From Bacillota bacterium (lineage in GTDB: Bacteria; Bacillota; Clostridia; Christensenellales; CAG-314), in the NCBI GenBank assembly GCA_023458375.1, contig JAEWZT010000003.1, positions 211,875-275,874 of the forward strand: a stretch of 64,000 bases of DNA. Reading direction: 5' to 3'. Under the pieces are notes generated by a model that worked only from the letters and a program-made list of their open reading frames with translations, was not told where the DNA came from and did not search any database. How positions within the stretch are numbered: position 1 is the stretch's first letter; each line of letters begins with the position of its first letter. A program made the position numbers and the translations under genes. This document shows positions 19,223 through 27,154 of this stretch, piece by piece.

Positions 19223-19285
19223 GCAATTTCTTGTTCAATTACAATATTAGATTATTCATTTTTTCATTGAATTTATTATTTGAAG

Positions 19286-19738
19286 CTATATGCAATTGTT
19301 TTGAAGCAATGTAAATATCCTATTGCAAACATCTTTATTAATATAGCACATTGTATCGTCACTTAGGGCGAGTTGTTTTTCGCAGCACTCCATAAATTTT
19401 CCGGCTAAAACAAAAGCCGCAACATCTGTTATCTCTTGTTCAATTTGTATTTCGAACGGATTATCCCAACCATATCCCATTTGTAAGTTAAAGGCTATAT
19501 CTGCAATAAAGTCAACAAATTCCTTTTGACTGCTATCCGCGTTTTTTATGAAATCCTTCATTTCTTCAATAGACTTGATATCAATTAATTTTTGTTTGTA
19601 TTTTTTTATCCTATCTAAATTGGACCTGACAATTTTATACATTCTGTTGTACAATCTCTTGCCGAGCTTATCGCCTTTAGCATGAAAATCTTCTAAATCT
19701 GTATTTCTATAAGCTAAATGCGTGTAGCATATAGCCAA
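19286..19738 (-). CDS. Unrecognised 150-aa protein
   Basis: Predicted from a TTG start at 19738. The sequence is mostly helical and charged, with NTDLEDFHAKGDKLGKRLYN near the N-terminus and several Cys residues near the end; no domain I can name, no signal peptide, no membrane segment. Lone gene between the dam promoter and the TerB_N gene, same strand. The start is uncertain: the only strong AGGAGG site upstream is positioned for a different frame (17-codon ORF at 19714-19767), so either that short ORF couples translation or the N-terminus is frameshifted. Function not assigned. Confidence 0.6.
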   Translation of the reverse strand: MAICYTHLAYRNTDLEDFHAKGDKLGKRLYNRMYKIVRSNLDRIKKYKQKLIDIKSIEEMKDFIKNADSSQKEFVDFIADIAFNLQMGYGWDNPFEIQIEQEITDVAAFVLAGKFMECCEKQLALSDDTMCYINKDVCNRIFTLLQNNCI

Positions 19739-19767
19739 CTTACATTGCTTGTTTCGTTAATAATCAA
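19714..19767 (-). CDS. Possible 17-codon upstream ORF overlapping the 150-aa gene
   Basis: TTG start 7 bases after a perfect AGGAGG, reading 17 codons (MIINETSNVSWLYATRI) to a TAG inside the next gene, in the other frame. It overlaps the start of the 150-aa gene by 25 bases. It could be a coupling leader or the displaced true N-terminus of that gene. Weak evidence beyond the ribosome-binding site. Confidence 0.3.
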   Translation of the reverse strand: MIINETSNVSWLYATRI

Positions 19768-19831
19768 ATTCTATCCTCCTTACAAATAATCATTTGTATA
19801 ATACCAAATATTGGAAACTTTGTAAATGGAA

Positions 19832-19855
19832 AGCTGTCCCGAAACAGGGACAGCT
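19832..19855 (-). terminator. Strong hairpin after the TerB_N gene
   Basis: Perfect 9-bp stem AGCTGTCCC/GGGACAGCT with a 6-base loop, 11 bases past the TerB_N stop. No good U-tract follows on either strand, so it may stabilise the 3' end or end transcription weakly. Confidence 0.45.
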
Positions 19856-19865
19856 GTCTAAGTAT

Positions 19866-21356
19866 TTATTGACATTTCTGATTAATTTTATCTTTTCTTT
19901 CCTCAAACTCTGAAGCCACCTCTTTTTCACCTATTGCTTTATAGTAATTAGTTGCTTCATTGCAAATGTTTATTGCATTTTGAAAATCTTTGTTTTTTTC
20001 ATAAATAATTGCCAGTCGTTTATATGCTGTAATATTTCCATTAAAATACTCTTCCTTAAGCCCTTCGTAACTCTTGTCATATTTTGCTAATTGTTTATAT
20101 CGTGCTGTTTCTGTTATTCTATATTGCTTCTGTAATTCCGGTAACAGTGAAATATCTTCTGTACAATATGTAATACATTTGTTGATATAACAATCACCCA
20201 AAGTTCTATAGGAATAATAAAAATCTTCTAAGGAAATCAAAACAAAATGCAGTTCCATAATATTGGATTTCGCTTTTTTATATTGTAACAACAATTCATT
20301 TTCCCTTTTTTCATCAAAAGACAACTCAGGTTTAATTTCCTTAACTTTATCATTAGAAATAATAGTACCCTCCTTACGCATCAATGCAACTTCTTGTTTG
20401 ACGCTGTTATGCGCACATTCAAGCAATTCATTTGCTATTTTCTTTAATTTAAATGATTCTGAAAGCAATGGAACATCAATATTTTTTTCTTTAAGAGAAA
20501 GATTTGCAAATATAATAATGGCTTCTTTTCGAAGCTTTTTAAATTCATTTTGACTAACATAATCCCCAATGCGCAAATTTGTCGAAGATAATTTTTTTTG
20601 CATTTCTTCTTCCAACTTTTTTTCAAATATATCAGGATACTTTTTTATATAATTTAAATTATTGAATTCAAAAGTTTTTGCCATACGCATAATATCTTTC
20701 GATGTCAATGAAATATCCAATCCCATTTTGCATAATAAATATAAGTTAGGTGAAAAACAAAATTCATAATCATTATCTAAAGACTGTATAAACTCCAAAA
20801 TAAGGTCTGCTCTTTTTCGAAGTAAACAAGTTAAAATTAAAGCACAAGCAGAATATGTTTGAAAAGATTTATTATTATAAACATCTCTAAGCTTAAGTAT
20901 AATATGAAATGCCTCTTCAAATTTCCCTTCTATTAAGTGACGCTCAAGACCATAATATAAAAGGAATACATAACCTACATTATATTTACCGCTATACGGC
21001 TCGGCAAGGAATTTCCAATATACACCCTTTTGCTCTGCTGTTAAATTTGCATATGTTGGAAAATAAGGTGGACTTTCTACCATTGATATGTCGACATCAT
21101 TATGAATAGGTAATTTAAGTGATATTAAGCTGGGTTCATCCACAGAAAATGAAAAAGCAATTCTAATTCCATTATACTCAAAGAAATTGTTTTCAATTTT
21201 TGATGTATAATTTTTCCGAAGTCCATCAGCAACCCAAATCAAATCTAATATATCCGGATGAATAATTAATTTAGGTTGAACAACGGTTAATTCTTTTCCA
21301 ATATCTGTATTAGTTGCTTTGTTTTCCTGTCCAAAAAGTTTTTTTAAAAATCCCAT
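19866..21356 (-). CDS. TerB_N-domain protein
   Basis: 496 aa. After a basic start (MGFLKKLFG) comes a TerB_N-type domain at roughly residues 30-190, recognised from SPPYFPTYANLTAEQKGVYW and YVFLLYYGLERHLIEG. The C-terminal third is helical and TPR-like (AYKRLAIIYEKNKDFQNAIN). TerB_N proteins occur in tellurite-resistance/stress and phage-defence neighbourhoods; molecular role unknown. I prefer ATG 21356 because GAGGGG lies 11 bases upstream; a TTG six codons earlier is possible. The 169-aa gene upstream is 34 bases away, probably in the same unit. Confidence 0.72.
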   Translation of the reverse strand: MGFLKKLFGQENKATNTDIGKELTVVQPKLIIHPDILDLIWVADGLRKNYTSKIENNFFEYNGIRIAFSFSVDEPSLISLKLPIHNDVDISMVESPPYFPTYANLTAEQKGVYWKFLAEPYSGKYNVGYVFLLYYGLERHLIEGKFEEAFHIILKLRDVYNNKSFQTYSACALILTCLLRKRADLILEFIQSLDNDYEFCFSPNLYLLCKMGLDISLTSKDIMRMAKTFEFNNLNYIKKYPDIFEKKLEEEMQKKLSSTNLRIGDYVSQNEFKKLRKEAIIIFANLSLKEKNIDVPLLSESFKLKKIANELLECAHNSVKQEVALMRKEGTIISNDKVKEIKPELSFDEKRENELLLQYKKAKSNIMELHFVLISLEDFYYSYRTLGDCYINKCITYCTEDISLLPELQKQYRITETARYKQLAKYDKSYEGLKEEYFNGNITAYKRLAIIYEKNKDFQNAINICNEATNYYKAIGEKEVASEFEERKDKINQKCQ

Positions 21357-21389
21357 TATCTCAATACCCCTCAATTTAATATTTTTATA

Positions 21390-21899
21390 TCAATTACTTA
21401 ATTTTTTTTCGAAAAATTCATCAAATGTGAAAATTTCAAATTGTTTGAATTGTGTAGTTTCAACTATAAATGGGTCATCATATGCCCCATATAATGCAAC
21501 TCGATATTCGTTCTCAATTGCAAAAGGATTTTTTCTTTTATAAAAGCATGTTTCTTCATATATATTGTTAAATATCTTTATTATATCAATGCTTTCATCC
21601 GAAAAATACTTTACTTTTCCATATCTAATTGACGGTATTTCTTTTATTTTTTCTACTAATTCATATACAGAAAAGATTCCGACAAAATCGCCAAATTTAT
21701 TGAAATACTCATACCAATTATCAGAATCACTTCTGATCAAATCTAAAAAATCATTATTTATTATTGTACTACCTTCTAAATCCCTATAATAGCCTACAGA
21801 ATGAGTATAGATGTGACCACAAGATAGTTGCTCCAGCCATTCTCTTTTTTCGCTAAATTTACATAAATATATTTCCTTTTCTTTTAAACACTGATTCAT
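21390..21899 (-). CDS. Unrecognised 169-aa protein upstream of TerB_N gene
   Basis: Starts at ATG 21899 with GGAGA ideally placed. Aromatic-rich, acidic protein (ICKFSEKREWLEQL-like opening with Cys13, then GHIYTHSVGYYRDLEG and PFAIENEYRVALYG near 140). The ENEYRVALYG stretch is reminiscent of the ExxYR-type block in DUF2971-like proteins found at phage-related loci, but the match is too short to name the family. First gene of the island; strongly AT-rich like its neighbours. Function not assigned. Confidence 0.65.
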   Translation of the reverse strand: MNQCLKEKEIYLCKFSEKREWLEQLSCGHIYTHSVGYYRDLEGSTIINNDFLDLIRSDSDNWYEYFNKFGDFVGIFSVYELVEKIKEIPSIRYGKVKYFSDESIDIIKIFNNIYEETCFYKRKNPFAIENEYRVALYGAYDDPFIVETTQFKQFEIFTFDEFFEKKLSN

Positions 21900-21971
21900 A
21901 TTCTTATCTCCAAAACTTACTTACATTTATCTATCGTAATGTTCCCTATCCACACTTCATTTTACAACATT

Positions 21972-22015
21972 CCCCAAAGACGGTAGGAGTTGTTTTCCAG
22001 GTTTGTCTTTTGGGG
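21972..22015. other. Hairpin at the edge of the defence island
   Basis: CCCCAAAGAC (21972-21981) pairs with GTCTTTTGGGG (22005-22015), one base bulged, loop 23. It lies between the AT-rich island genes and the more GC-rich rlmCD gene. No tRNA, att-like duplication or integrase is visible beside it. It may be a terminator of rlmCD read on the minus strand (71 bases past the stop). Confidence 0.4.
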
Positions 22016-22085
22016 ATTTGAAGTGCCAATAAGTCCCTTTTGAGATTTTGAAGGATAAAACAAGGCTTTTTAGGCTGTTTTTGCC

Positions 22086-23453
22086 CTATTTTTGTTTAAT
22101 AGCAGACAGACAAACCAGGGTTTCAAGGTGGCGGGTTTGGGGGAACATGTCGTAGGGAGTGGCTGAGATTATTTTGTAAGGCGGATTTATAGAATGTAGT
22201 CCCAATCTGGCAAGGTCGCGGGCTAAGGTGGAGCTGTTGCAGGAAATGTAAACAATTTTTTGCGGCAGATGCTTTGCGAGAGCTGCAATTACTGCTTCGT
22301 CGCAGCCTTTGCGCGGCGGATCCAAAACGACAGTAAGATTTTCGTTCTCACTTACGTTTTGGCTAAGCAGCCGCGGCAGCACTTGACCGCAGTCGCCCAA
22401 AATGTTTTGGACATTTTTTATTCCGTTTTGTTTTGTCAAATCGTTTGCGGCTTCAACGGCTTGCGGGGCGATTTCTATACCGTAAACTTTGTCAAAGCGC
22501 CGCGCAAGTATAGCCGTTAGCACCCCCGCGCCGCTGTAAGCGTCAATCAAAACCCCCGCGCCGCCACATAGCGATGCAACATCTTTATATAAAATTTTCC
22601 TTATGCCGTCATTGACCTGAAAAAAAGCGGCGGGGTGAACGCTTATGCTAAGCCCGTCAATACTTTCCTGCAAATTTTCTTCGCCGCCGACAAAAATATA
22701 CCTTTCTCCCGTCACGGCGTTGCCCTCTTTTTTATTGGTGTTTAAAAAAAGCGAAACTTTGCCGAAGGCTGTTTGCATCATTTCAAGCAACTTGTCTTTA
22801 TGAGGCAGGTTTTCTCCGAAAACCACTACTGTTACGACAAGAGTTTCACCCAGTTTCCTTGCAACCAGATGACGCGCCAGCCCTCTTTTTTGCGCCGCAG
22901 CGTAGGGCGCAACGTCATATTTTTCCATAAACTGCCGCATTAAAACAATCAGCTTGTCCGCCCAAAGAGCATGCAAGGGGCATGTCAGCGTATCAACCAT
23001 TTCGTTCGTCCCTTCTTTGTAAAAGCCAGTAACAATTTTGCCGTCCCTTTGCGACAGCGGCAGCACAAGCTTATTTCTGTAACGGTATTGCAAGGGGCTG
23101 GGCACTGTCGGCGCAACTTCAACGTCAATGCCCGCAATTTTTTTAATGTTACGCTTGACGATTTCCCCTTTAAATTCAAGCTGCTTTTGGTAGCTCATAT
23201 GCTGCAAGTCGCAGCCGCCGCATTCGCCGAACACGGGGCAAACGGGTTCCGTTCTATGCGGACTTTTAACAACAATTTTTTTAGCGTGCGCAAACACCAA
23301 ATTGTCTTTTTGAAAGACTATCTTTGCCGATATTTTTTCGTTTGGCAGCGCAAAAGGCACAAAAATTGTCTTGCCGTCGGCGTTTGCGATTCCCTCGCCC
23401 TTAAAGCCCAAACTCGTAATATCAATTAAAATATTGTCTTCGCCTTTGCCCAT
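22086..23453 (-). CDS. rlmCD: 23S rRNA (uracil-C5)-methyltransferase, RumA/RlmCD family
   Basis: 455 aa. N-terminal TRAM domain (~1-58), then an iron-sulfur motif CPVFGECGGC with a fourth Cys further on (TCPLH), then an AdoMet-dependent methylase with DAYSGAGVLT near 300, DPPRKGCD near 380 and the catalytic-Cys motif YISCNSSTLARD near 405. It methylates uridines in 23S rRNA using AdoMet. All motifs intact. The start has no ribosome-binding site; the promoter's -10 ends 6 bases before ATG, which predicts a leaderless mRNA. Marks the return to ordinary chromosomal sequence. Confidence 0.92.
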   Translation of the reverse strand: MGKGEDNILIDITSLGFKGEGIANADGKTIFVPFALPNEKISAKIVFQKDNLVFAHAKKIVVKSPHRTEPVCPVFGECGGCDLQHMSYQKQLEFKGEIVKRNIKKIAGIDVEVAPTVPSPLQYRYRNKLVLPLSQRDGKIVTGFYKEGTNEMVDTLTCPLHALWADKLIVLMRQFMEKYDVAPYAAAQKRGLARHLVARKLGETLVVTVVVFGENLPHKDKLLEMMQTAFGKVSLFLNTNKKEGNAVTGERYIFVGGEENLQESIDGLSISVHPAAFFQVNDGIRKILYKDVASLCGGAGVLIDAYSGAGVLTAILARRFDKVYGIEIAPQAVEAANDLTKQNGIKNVQNILGDCGQVLPRLLSQNVSENENLTVVLDPPRKGCDEAVIAALAKHLPQKIVYISCNSSTLARDLARLGLHSINPPYKIISATPYDMFPQTRHLETLVCLSAIKQK

Positions 23454-23459
23454 AAAAAT

Positions 23460-23488
23460 ATTTTACCATAGTTTTCAATTACTCACAA
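23460..23488 (-). promoter_or_regulatory. Promoter giving a leaderless rlmCD transcript
   Basis: Minus strand: -35 TTGTGA (23483-23488), 17-base spacer, -10 TAAAAT (23460-23465), then 6 bases to ATG at 23453. The expected transcription start coincides with the A of the start codon. Confidence 0.6.
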
Positions 23489-23540
23489 TAAAAAATATCC
23501 TGCCGATTATATTTGAATGCACTATAATTGAACCGTAAAA

Positions 23541-24039
23541 CGCGCGGATTAAAATATTTCTGCCCGACGATACCCTCTTTCAAATGGTTTTAGAGCCGCA
23601 TCCATGTACGTGATTGAAACATCGCGGTAAAGTAAATCCCCTCGCAACAACTCGGCGGTCGCACCTGTGTTGGATATGCGGATTGAAACTCCGCAGTTTT
23701 GCTCATGCAGGAGAGGGTTGAGACATTTATTCTCCTTATACTCCACAGGCGCCAGCTTGTCGGGGGGGGGGTGGATTGAAAGTTATATTCTTCAATACTT
23801 GCTCAAAAAAATCATTTACAGTTGCGCCCCGTGCTGATGCGTAGATTTTAAAACTGCAAATTTACCTAGTAACGAAATGCTTTTTTGGTCGCGCCTAATA
23901 GGATTCGTATTGAAACGGTTTATTGTCCTTAAACTCCATCGACACCAGCTTGTTGTGCGTGCGAATTAAAAGTTATCCTTGTCAATACTGCTCAAAACAT
24001 TGTTGTGGTCGCACTCTGTGCGGTTGCGTGAACCGAAAT
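23541..24039 (+). CRISPR. Decayed type I-C-like CRISPR array, no cas genes
   Basis: A run of degenerate ~32-base units of the form GTCGCACC...GCGGATTGAAAC. Repeat 3' ends are near 23555, 23620, 23689, 23724, 23781, 23854, 23916, 23971 and 24039, mostly 55-72 bases apart, i.e. a repeat-spacer period near 65. The best copies are 23658-23689 and 24008-24039, both 32 bases, as in type I-C. Copies differ by many substitutions and indels and one has expanded to a run of 10 G (23762-23771). No cas gene lies in the window. It occupies most of the gene-free stretch between rlmCD and yedE. Confidence 0.7.
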
Positions 24040-24373
24040 AATTTTTGATGTAAACTGAAAAAAGTAAAGGACTTTTTGTATATATAACATATAAAAATAC
24101 CTTGCCAAAAAGCGTAAAAATAAGTGGTAACAATAATATTTATTTATTAAAAATCTTAATAAATCCAATTTGATTTATTTATAATTGGTATCAGCGAAGG
24201 CAATTATTTGGTGTATCATATATCATGTCGTGCGATTGGCTTTTTAGTCAGCAATTAGCAAAAATCTTAGTTTTTTCTTTTATTAAGCCTTTTGCCGCTG
24301 TCGTTTTTAGACGGCTTAAACAAAAAGTTTGCGGCAATCCGCAGCAAATATATGTTACATTAGGAGGATTTTT

Positions 24374-25543
24374 ATGAAATTTTGGGAAGGGACTAAAAAG
24401 TTTTTTGCAAAAAACTATAAGTACCTTTTAGCCGGTTTAGTAATCGGCGGCGTGTCGGTAGCGCTGGCGCTTTTGGGAAACCCGAAAAATATGGCGTTTT
24501 GCATAGCCTGTTTTTTGCGTGATATAGCGGGCTCTTTGGGACTCCACGCAAACGACAAGGTGCAATACGCGCGGCCAGAAATTATCGGCATCGTGCTGGG
24601 AGCGTTCGTCATTTCTTTAATAAGAAAGGACTTTAAAGTTACGGGCGGTTCAGCCCCCCTTACGCGCTTTGTGCTGGGCGCCTGCGTAATGATAGGCGCG
24701 TTGGTATTTTTAGGCTGTCCTTTACGCATGGTGCTGCGCATTGGCGGCGGCGACTTAAACGCCGTAGTAGGTCTTATAGGCTTTATCGGCGGAATCGTCG
24801 TAGGCGTGCTGTTCCTCAACAAAGGATTTACCTTAAAACGCAATTACGAATTGCCAAAACTGGAAGGTTACATAGCTCCTGCTTCTTCCGCAGTGCTGCT
24901 CCTGCTCATTCTTTTGCCCCTTGTAATACCGGGTGCGGTAATACTTATTTCCAGCACGGCGGGTCCCGGCTCAATGCACGCGCCAATTTGGGCGGCGCTT
25001 TTGGGCGGCGCAATCGTAGGCGTAGTGGGACAAATCCTGCGCGTATGTTTTATCAGCGGTGTGCGCGATTCTATTATGTTTAAGCAATTCCACATGCTTT
25101 ACACTTTTGTAATGATTATAGCCACAGTAATGATTGCAAACGCAGCAACGGGCAACTTGAAATTTAGTTTCAGCGGTCAGCCTGTCGCCCACCAAGATTT
25201 TATTTGGAATATTTTAGGTCTGTTTGTAGTAGGCTTAGGCTCGGTATTTTTGGGCGGCTGCCCCTTCCGTCAACTGGTGCTTGCGGGAAGCGGCAATTCC
25301 GACTCTTCAATAACCATTTTGGGAATGATTTTAGGCGCGGCGCTTTCGCACACCTTAGGCTTAGCTTCGGTGGCGGACGCTGCGGCGACGGCAACTACGG
25401 AAGCAAAACTGGGCGGCGCAACGGTAAAAGGTATGATAGCCTGCGTGCTTTGCATTGTCATAATTTTAGCGATAGGCTTTTTCAATATTCAGCGCGAGAA
25501 AAAAGCCAAGGCAAAAGAACAGACGCAAAGCGCTGCGCAATAA
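24374..25543 (+). CDS. yedE: YedE-family selenium/sulfur transporter
   Basis: 389-aa multi-pass membrane protein of the YeeE/YedE family, with two halves each carrying the conserved Cys motif: FLGCPLRMVLR near residue 118 and LGGCPFRQLVLAG near 297; a further CIACFLRD lies near residue 42. In genomes with selenium use this protein sits beside selD and is proposed to import a selenium compound (established association; substrate not proved). A strong AGGAGG precedes ATG 24374, so I reject the longer frame from 24329. First gene of a five-gene operon; 12 bases precede yedF. Confidence 0.88.
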   Translation: MKFWEGTKKFFAKNYKYLLAGLVIGGVSVALALLGNPKNMAFCIACFLRDIAGSLGLHANDKVQYARPEIIGIVLGAFVISLIRKDFKVTGGSAPLTRFVLGACVMIGALVFLGCPLRMVLRIGGGDLNAVVGLIGFIGGIVVGVLFLNKGFTLKRNYELPKLEGYIAPASSAVLLLLILLPLVIPGAVILISSTAGPGSMHAPIWAALLGGAIVGVVGQILRVCFISGVRDSIMFKQFHMLYTFVMIIATVMIANAATGNLKFSFSGQPVAHQDFIWNILGLFVVGLGSVFLGGCPFRQLVLAGSGNSDSSITILGMILGAALSHTLGLASVADAAATATTEAKLGGATVKGMIACVLCIVIILAIGFFNIQREKKAKAKEQTQSAAQ

Positions 25544-25555
25544 GGAGAAAAACTT

Positions 25556-25765
25556 ATGTTAAAAATTGACGCTTGCGGGCTGTCTTGCCCCCAGCCTATT
25601 ATAATGCTTAAAAGAGAGATTGAAAAAACAAAGGAAGTTATTTTGTGCGTTGACAATAAAACTTCGATGGAAACATGCACCCGCTACGCCCTTTCAAGGG
25701 GTTATTCCGTTGAGACGGCCCTTAACGGCGACATTTACGAACTCACCGTTAAAAAAGGCGCATAA
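25556..25765 (+). CDS. yedF: TusA/SirA-like YedF-type sulfur/selenium carrier
   Basis: 69 aa, a single TusA-fold domain with the conserved opening ACGLSCPQPIIMLK, whose Cys accepts persulfide or perselenide. Typical selenium-linked YedF proteins have a second DsrE-like domain; here that half is absent and the protein is TusA-sized. AAGGAG precedes the start. Position between yedE and DUF3343 suggests it hands selenium from the transporter to SelD or the class V enzyme (inference). Confidence 0.85.
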   Translation: MLKIDACGLSCPQPIIMLKREIEKTKEVILCVDNKTSMETCTRYALSRGYSVETALNGDIYELTVKKGA

Positions 25766-25778
25766 AAGAAATGACCAA

Positions 25779-26045
25779 ATGAGCAAGTTTTTAGCGACCT
25801 TTTATACTCATTACGGCGCTATGAAGTTCAACAAAAGTTGTCAAAACACGGGTATTCCTTCAACGCTGATGCCCGTGCCCCGTAAGCTTAGTTCCTCTTG
25901 CGGCGTATGCGTTGAGTTTGAAGCAAGTTCCTGCGGTCTTTTGGCTTCAAGCCCGCCCGAAGATATGGAAAACTGCTATTTATCAAAGGAAAAAGAGGTC
26001 TATGTAAAAATAGACCTCTCCTCCTTATATTTCCTTGAAAAATGA
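25779..26045 (+). CDS. DUF3343 putative Se/S carrier-like protein
   Basis: 88 aa. The opening FLATFYTHYGAMKFNK and the Cys block SSCGVCVEF near residue 40 fit DUF3343, a small family that follows selenium-metabolism genes. It is proposed to be a selenium or sulfur carrier; not biochemically settled. The 3' end of the gene contains a perfect 10-bp hairpin (25994-26019), and an internal promoter for selD begins at its stop codon. The start ATG 25779 has only a weak ribosome-binding site, so translation may depend on yedF 13 bases upstream. Confidence 0.78.
   Translation: MSKFLATFYTHYGAMKFNKSCQNTGIPSTLMPVPRKLSSSCGVCVEFEASSCGLLASSPPEDMENCYLSKEKEVYVKIDLSSLYFLEK
25994..26019 (+). promoter_or_regulatory. 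Perfect 10-bp hairpin inside the 3' end of DUF3343
   Basis: AGAGGTCTAT/ATAGACCTCT with a 6-base loop GTAAAA, overlapping codons near the end of the gene. No U-tract follows, so it is more likely an RNA processing or stabilising element than a terminator. Confidence 0.45.
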
Positions 26046-26063
26046 CAAAAAGAACGCTATAAT
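26035..26063 (+). promoter_or_regulatory. Internal promoter ahead of selD
   Basis: -35 TTGAAA (26035-26040), 17-base spacer, perfect -10 TATAAT (26058-26063); predicted start near 26070, giving selD a ~47-base leader. It would let selD and the class V aminotransferase be made independently of yedE. Confidence 0.6.
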
Positions 26064-26116
26064 TATAATTGCAATAGTTCTTTTAAAGACAAAAATAATT
26101 GTAAGGACAACAAACT

Positions 26117-27145
26117 ATGGACATAAATAAAATTATGAAATTACCCTCCTGCGGCGGCTGCGTGGCGAAATTGCCGCAGGGCATGCTTAAAGAGGTTGTT
26201 TCCAAAATACCTGTTTTTTCCGACCCCAACTTGCTTGTGGGCTTTGACACCTCCGACGACGGCGCCGTGTATAAGTTAAGCGACGATATAGCAATTATCA
26301 AAACCCTTGACTTTTTTCCTCCCATGACCGACGACCCCTATGTTTTCGGGCGCATTGCCGCGGCTAACTCGCTTAGCGACATTTACGCCATGGGCGGCGT
26401 TCCCAAAATAGCTCTTAATATTGTATGCTTCCCCGAAGAGGAAGACCCTGCCGTTTTGGCGGCTATTTTACAGGGAGGCGCGGAAAAAGTTATGGAGGCG
26501 GGAGCGGTGCTGTGCGGGGGGCACTCAATAAATGACAAGGAAATCAAATACGGGCTTTCGGTAACGGGCACGGTTCATCCGCAAAAGTTTTTGCGCAATA
26601 ACACCTGCAAAGCGGGGGACAATATCATTTTAACCAAGCCTTTGGGCGTGGGAATGATAAACGCTTCAAACCGATTCGGCATTGTGGAAAAGGAAGATTA
26701 CGAAGCGGCGCTGAAAAGTATGCAGACGCTCAACAAATATGCCTTTGAAATTGCGTCGCGCTACAACCTTTCCGCCTGCACAGACGTAACGGGCTTCGGG
26801 TTTTTAGGGCACCTCAACGAAATGGTGCAGGATAGCTACACCATTACCGTTGACAGCAAAAACGTAAAATATATTAAAGGGGCTTATAGTTTGGCGGAAG
26901 AAATGCTCATTACGGGCGGAGGGCAAAAAAACCGTAATTTCTTAAAAGACAAGGTGCGTTTTGTTGACGTTTGCGGCGCTATGCAGGAAATTCTGTTTGA
27001 CCCCCAAACTTCGGGAGGTCTGCTGCTGAGTATCCCTCAAAAAGAAACAAAAGCTTTGCTCGATGAATTAAGCGGGCTGGAACTTGAATCTTGCCTTGTG
27101 GGGGAAGTCGGCGGGCGTAAAGACGTCAACGTAATAATTAATTAA
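26117..27145 (+). CDS. selD: Selenide, water dikinase
   Basis: 342 aa. Makes selenophosphate from selenide and ATP, the donor for all biological selenium incorporation. The N-terminal active-site segment reads SCGGCVAKL: Cys15 takes the place of the catalytic Cys/Sec and Lys18 that of the essential Lys. Further PurM-type motifs follow: VGFDTSDDGAVY, AANSLSDIYAMGG and DVTGFGFLGHL. It is a Cys form, so no selenocysteine machinery is needed to make it. Placement beside yedE/yedF and a class V enzyme, with no selA, selB or selC here, points toward selenouridine or the Se-cofactor trait as possible uses. Confidence 0.93.
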   Translation: MDINKIMKLPSCGGCVAKLPQGMLKEVVSKIPVFSDPNLLVGFDTSDDGAVYKLSDDIAIIKTLDFFPPMTDDPYVFGRIAAANSLSDIYAMGGVPKIALNIVCFPEEEDPAVLAAILQGGAEKVMEAGAVLCGGHSINDKEIKYGLSVTGTVHPQKFLRNNTCKAGDNIILTKPLGVGMINASNRFGIVEKEDYEAALKSMQTLNKYAFEIASRYNLSACTDVTGFGFLGHLNEMVQDSYTITVDSKNVKYIKGAYSLAEEMLITGGGQKNRNFLKDKVRFVDVCGAMQEILFDPQTSGGLLLSIPQKETKALLDELSGLELESCLVGEVGGRKDVNVIIN

Positions 27146-27154
27146 AGGTAAAAA

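Noticed and set aside
15270..19738. Classic Type II partner nuclease for the cytosine methylase
   Set aside because: The only Type II-like nuclease nearby is MutH/Sau3AI-like and pairs with Dam, not with the C5 methylase.
23454..24373. An ORF on the minus strand (65 codons near 23549-23746) inside the repeat region
   Set aside because: It lies within decayed CRISPR units and simply reads through repeats.
26117..27145. Selenocysteine form of SelD or an in-frame UGA in the selenium operon
   Set aside because: SelD has Cys15 at the catalytic position and none of the five genes ends early at a UGA followed by continued homology.
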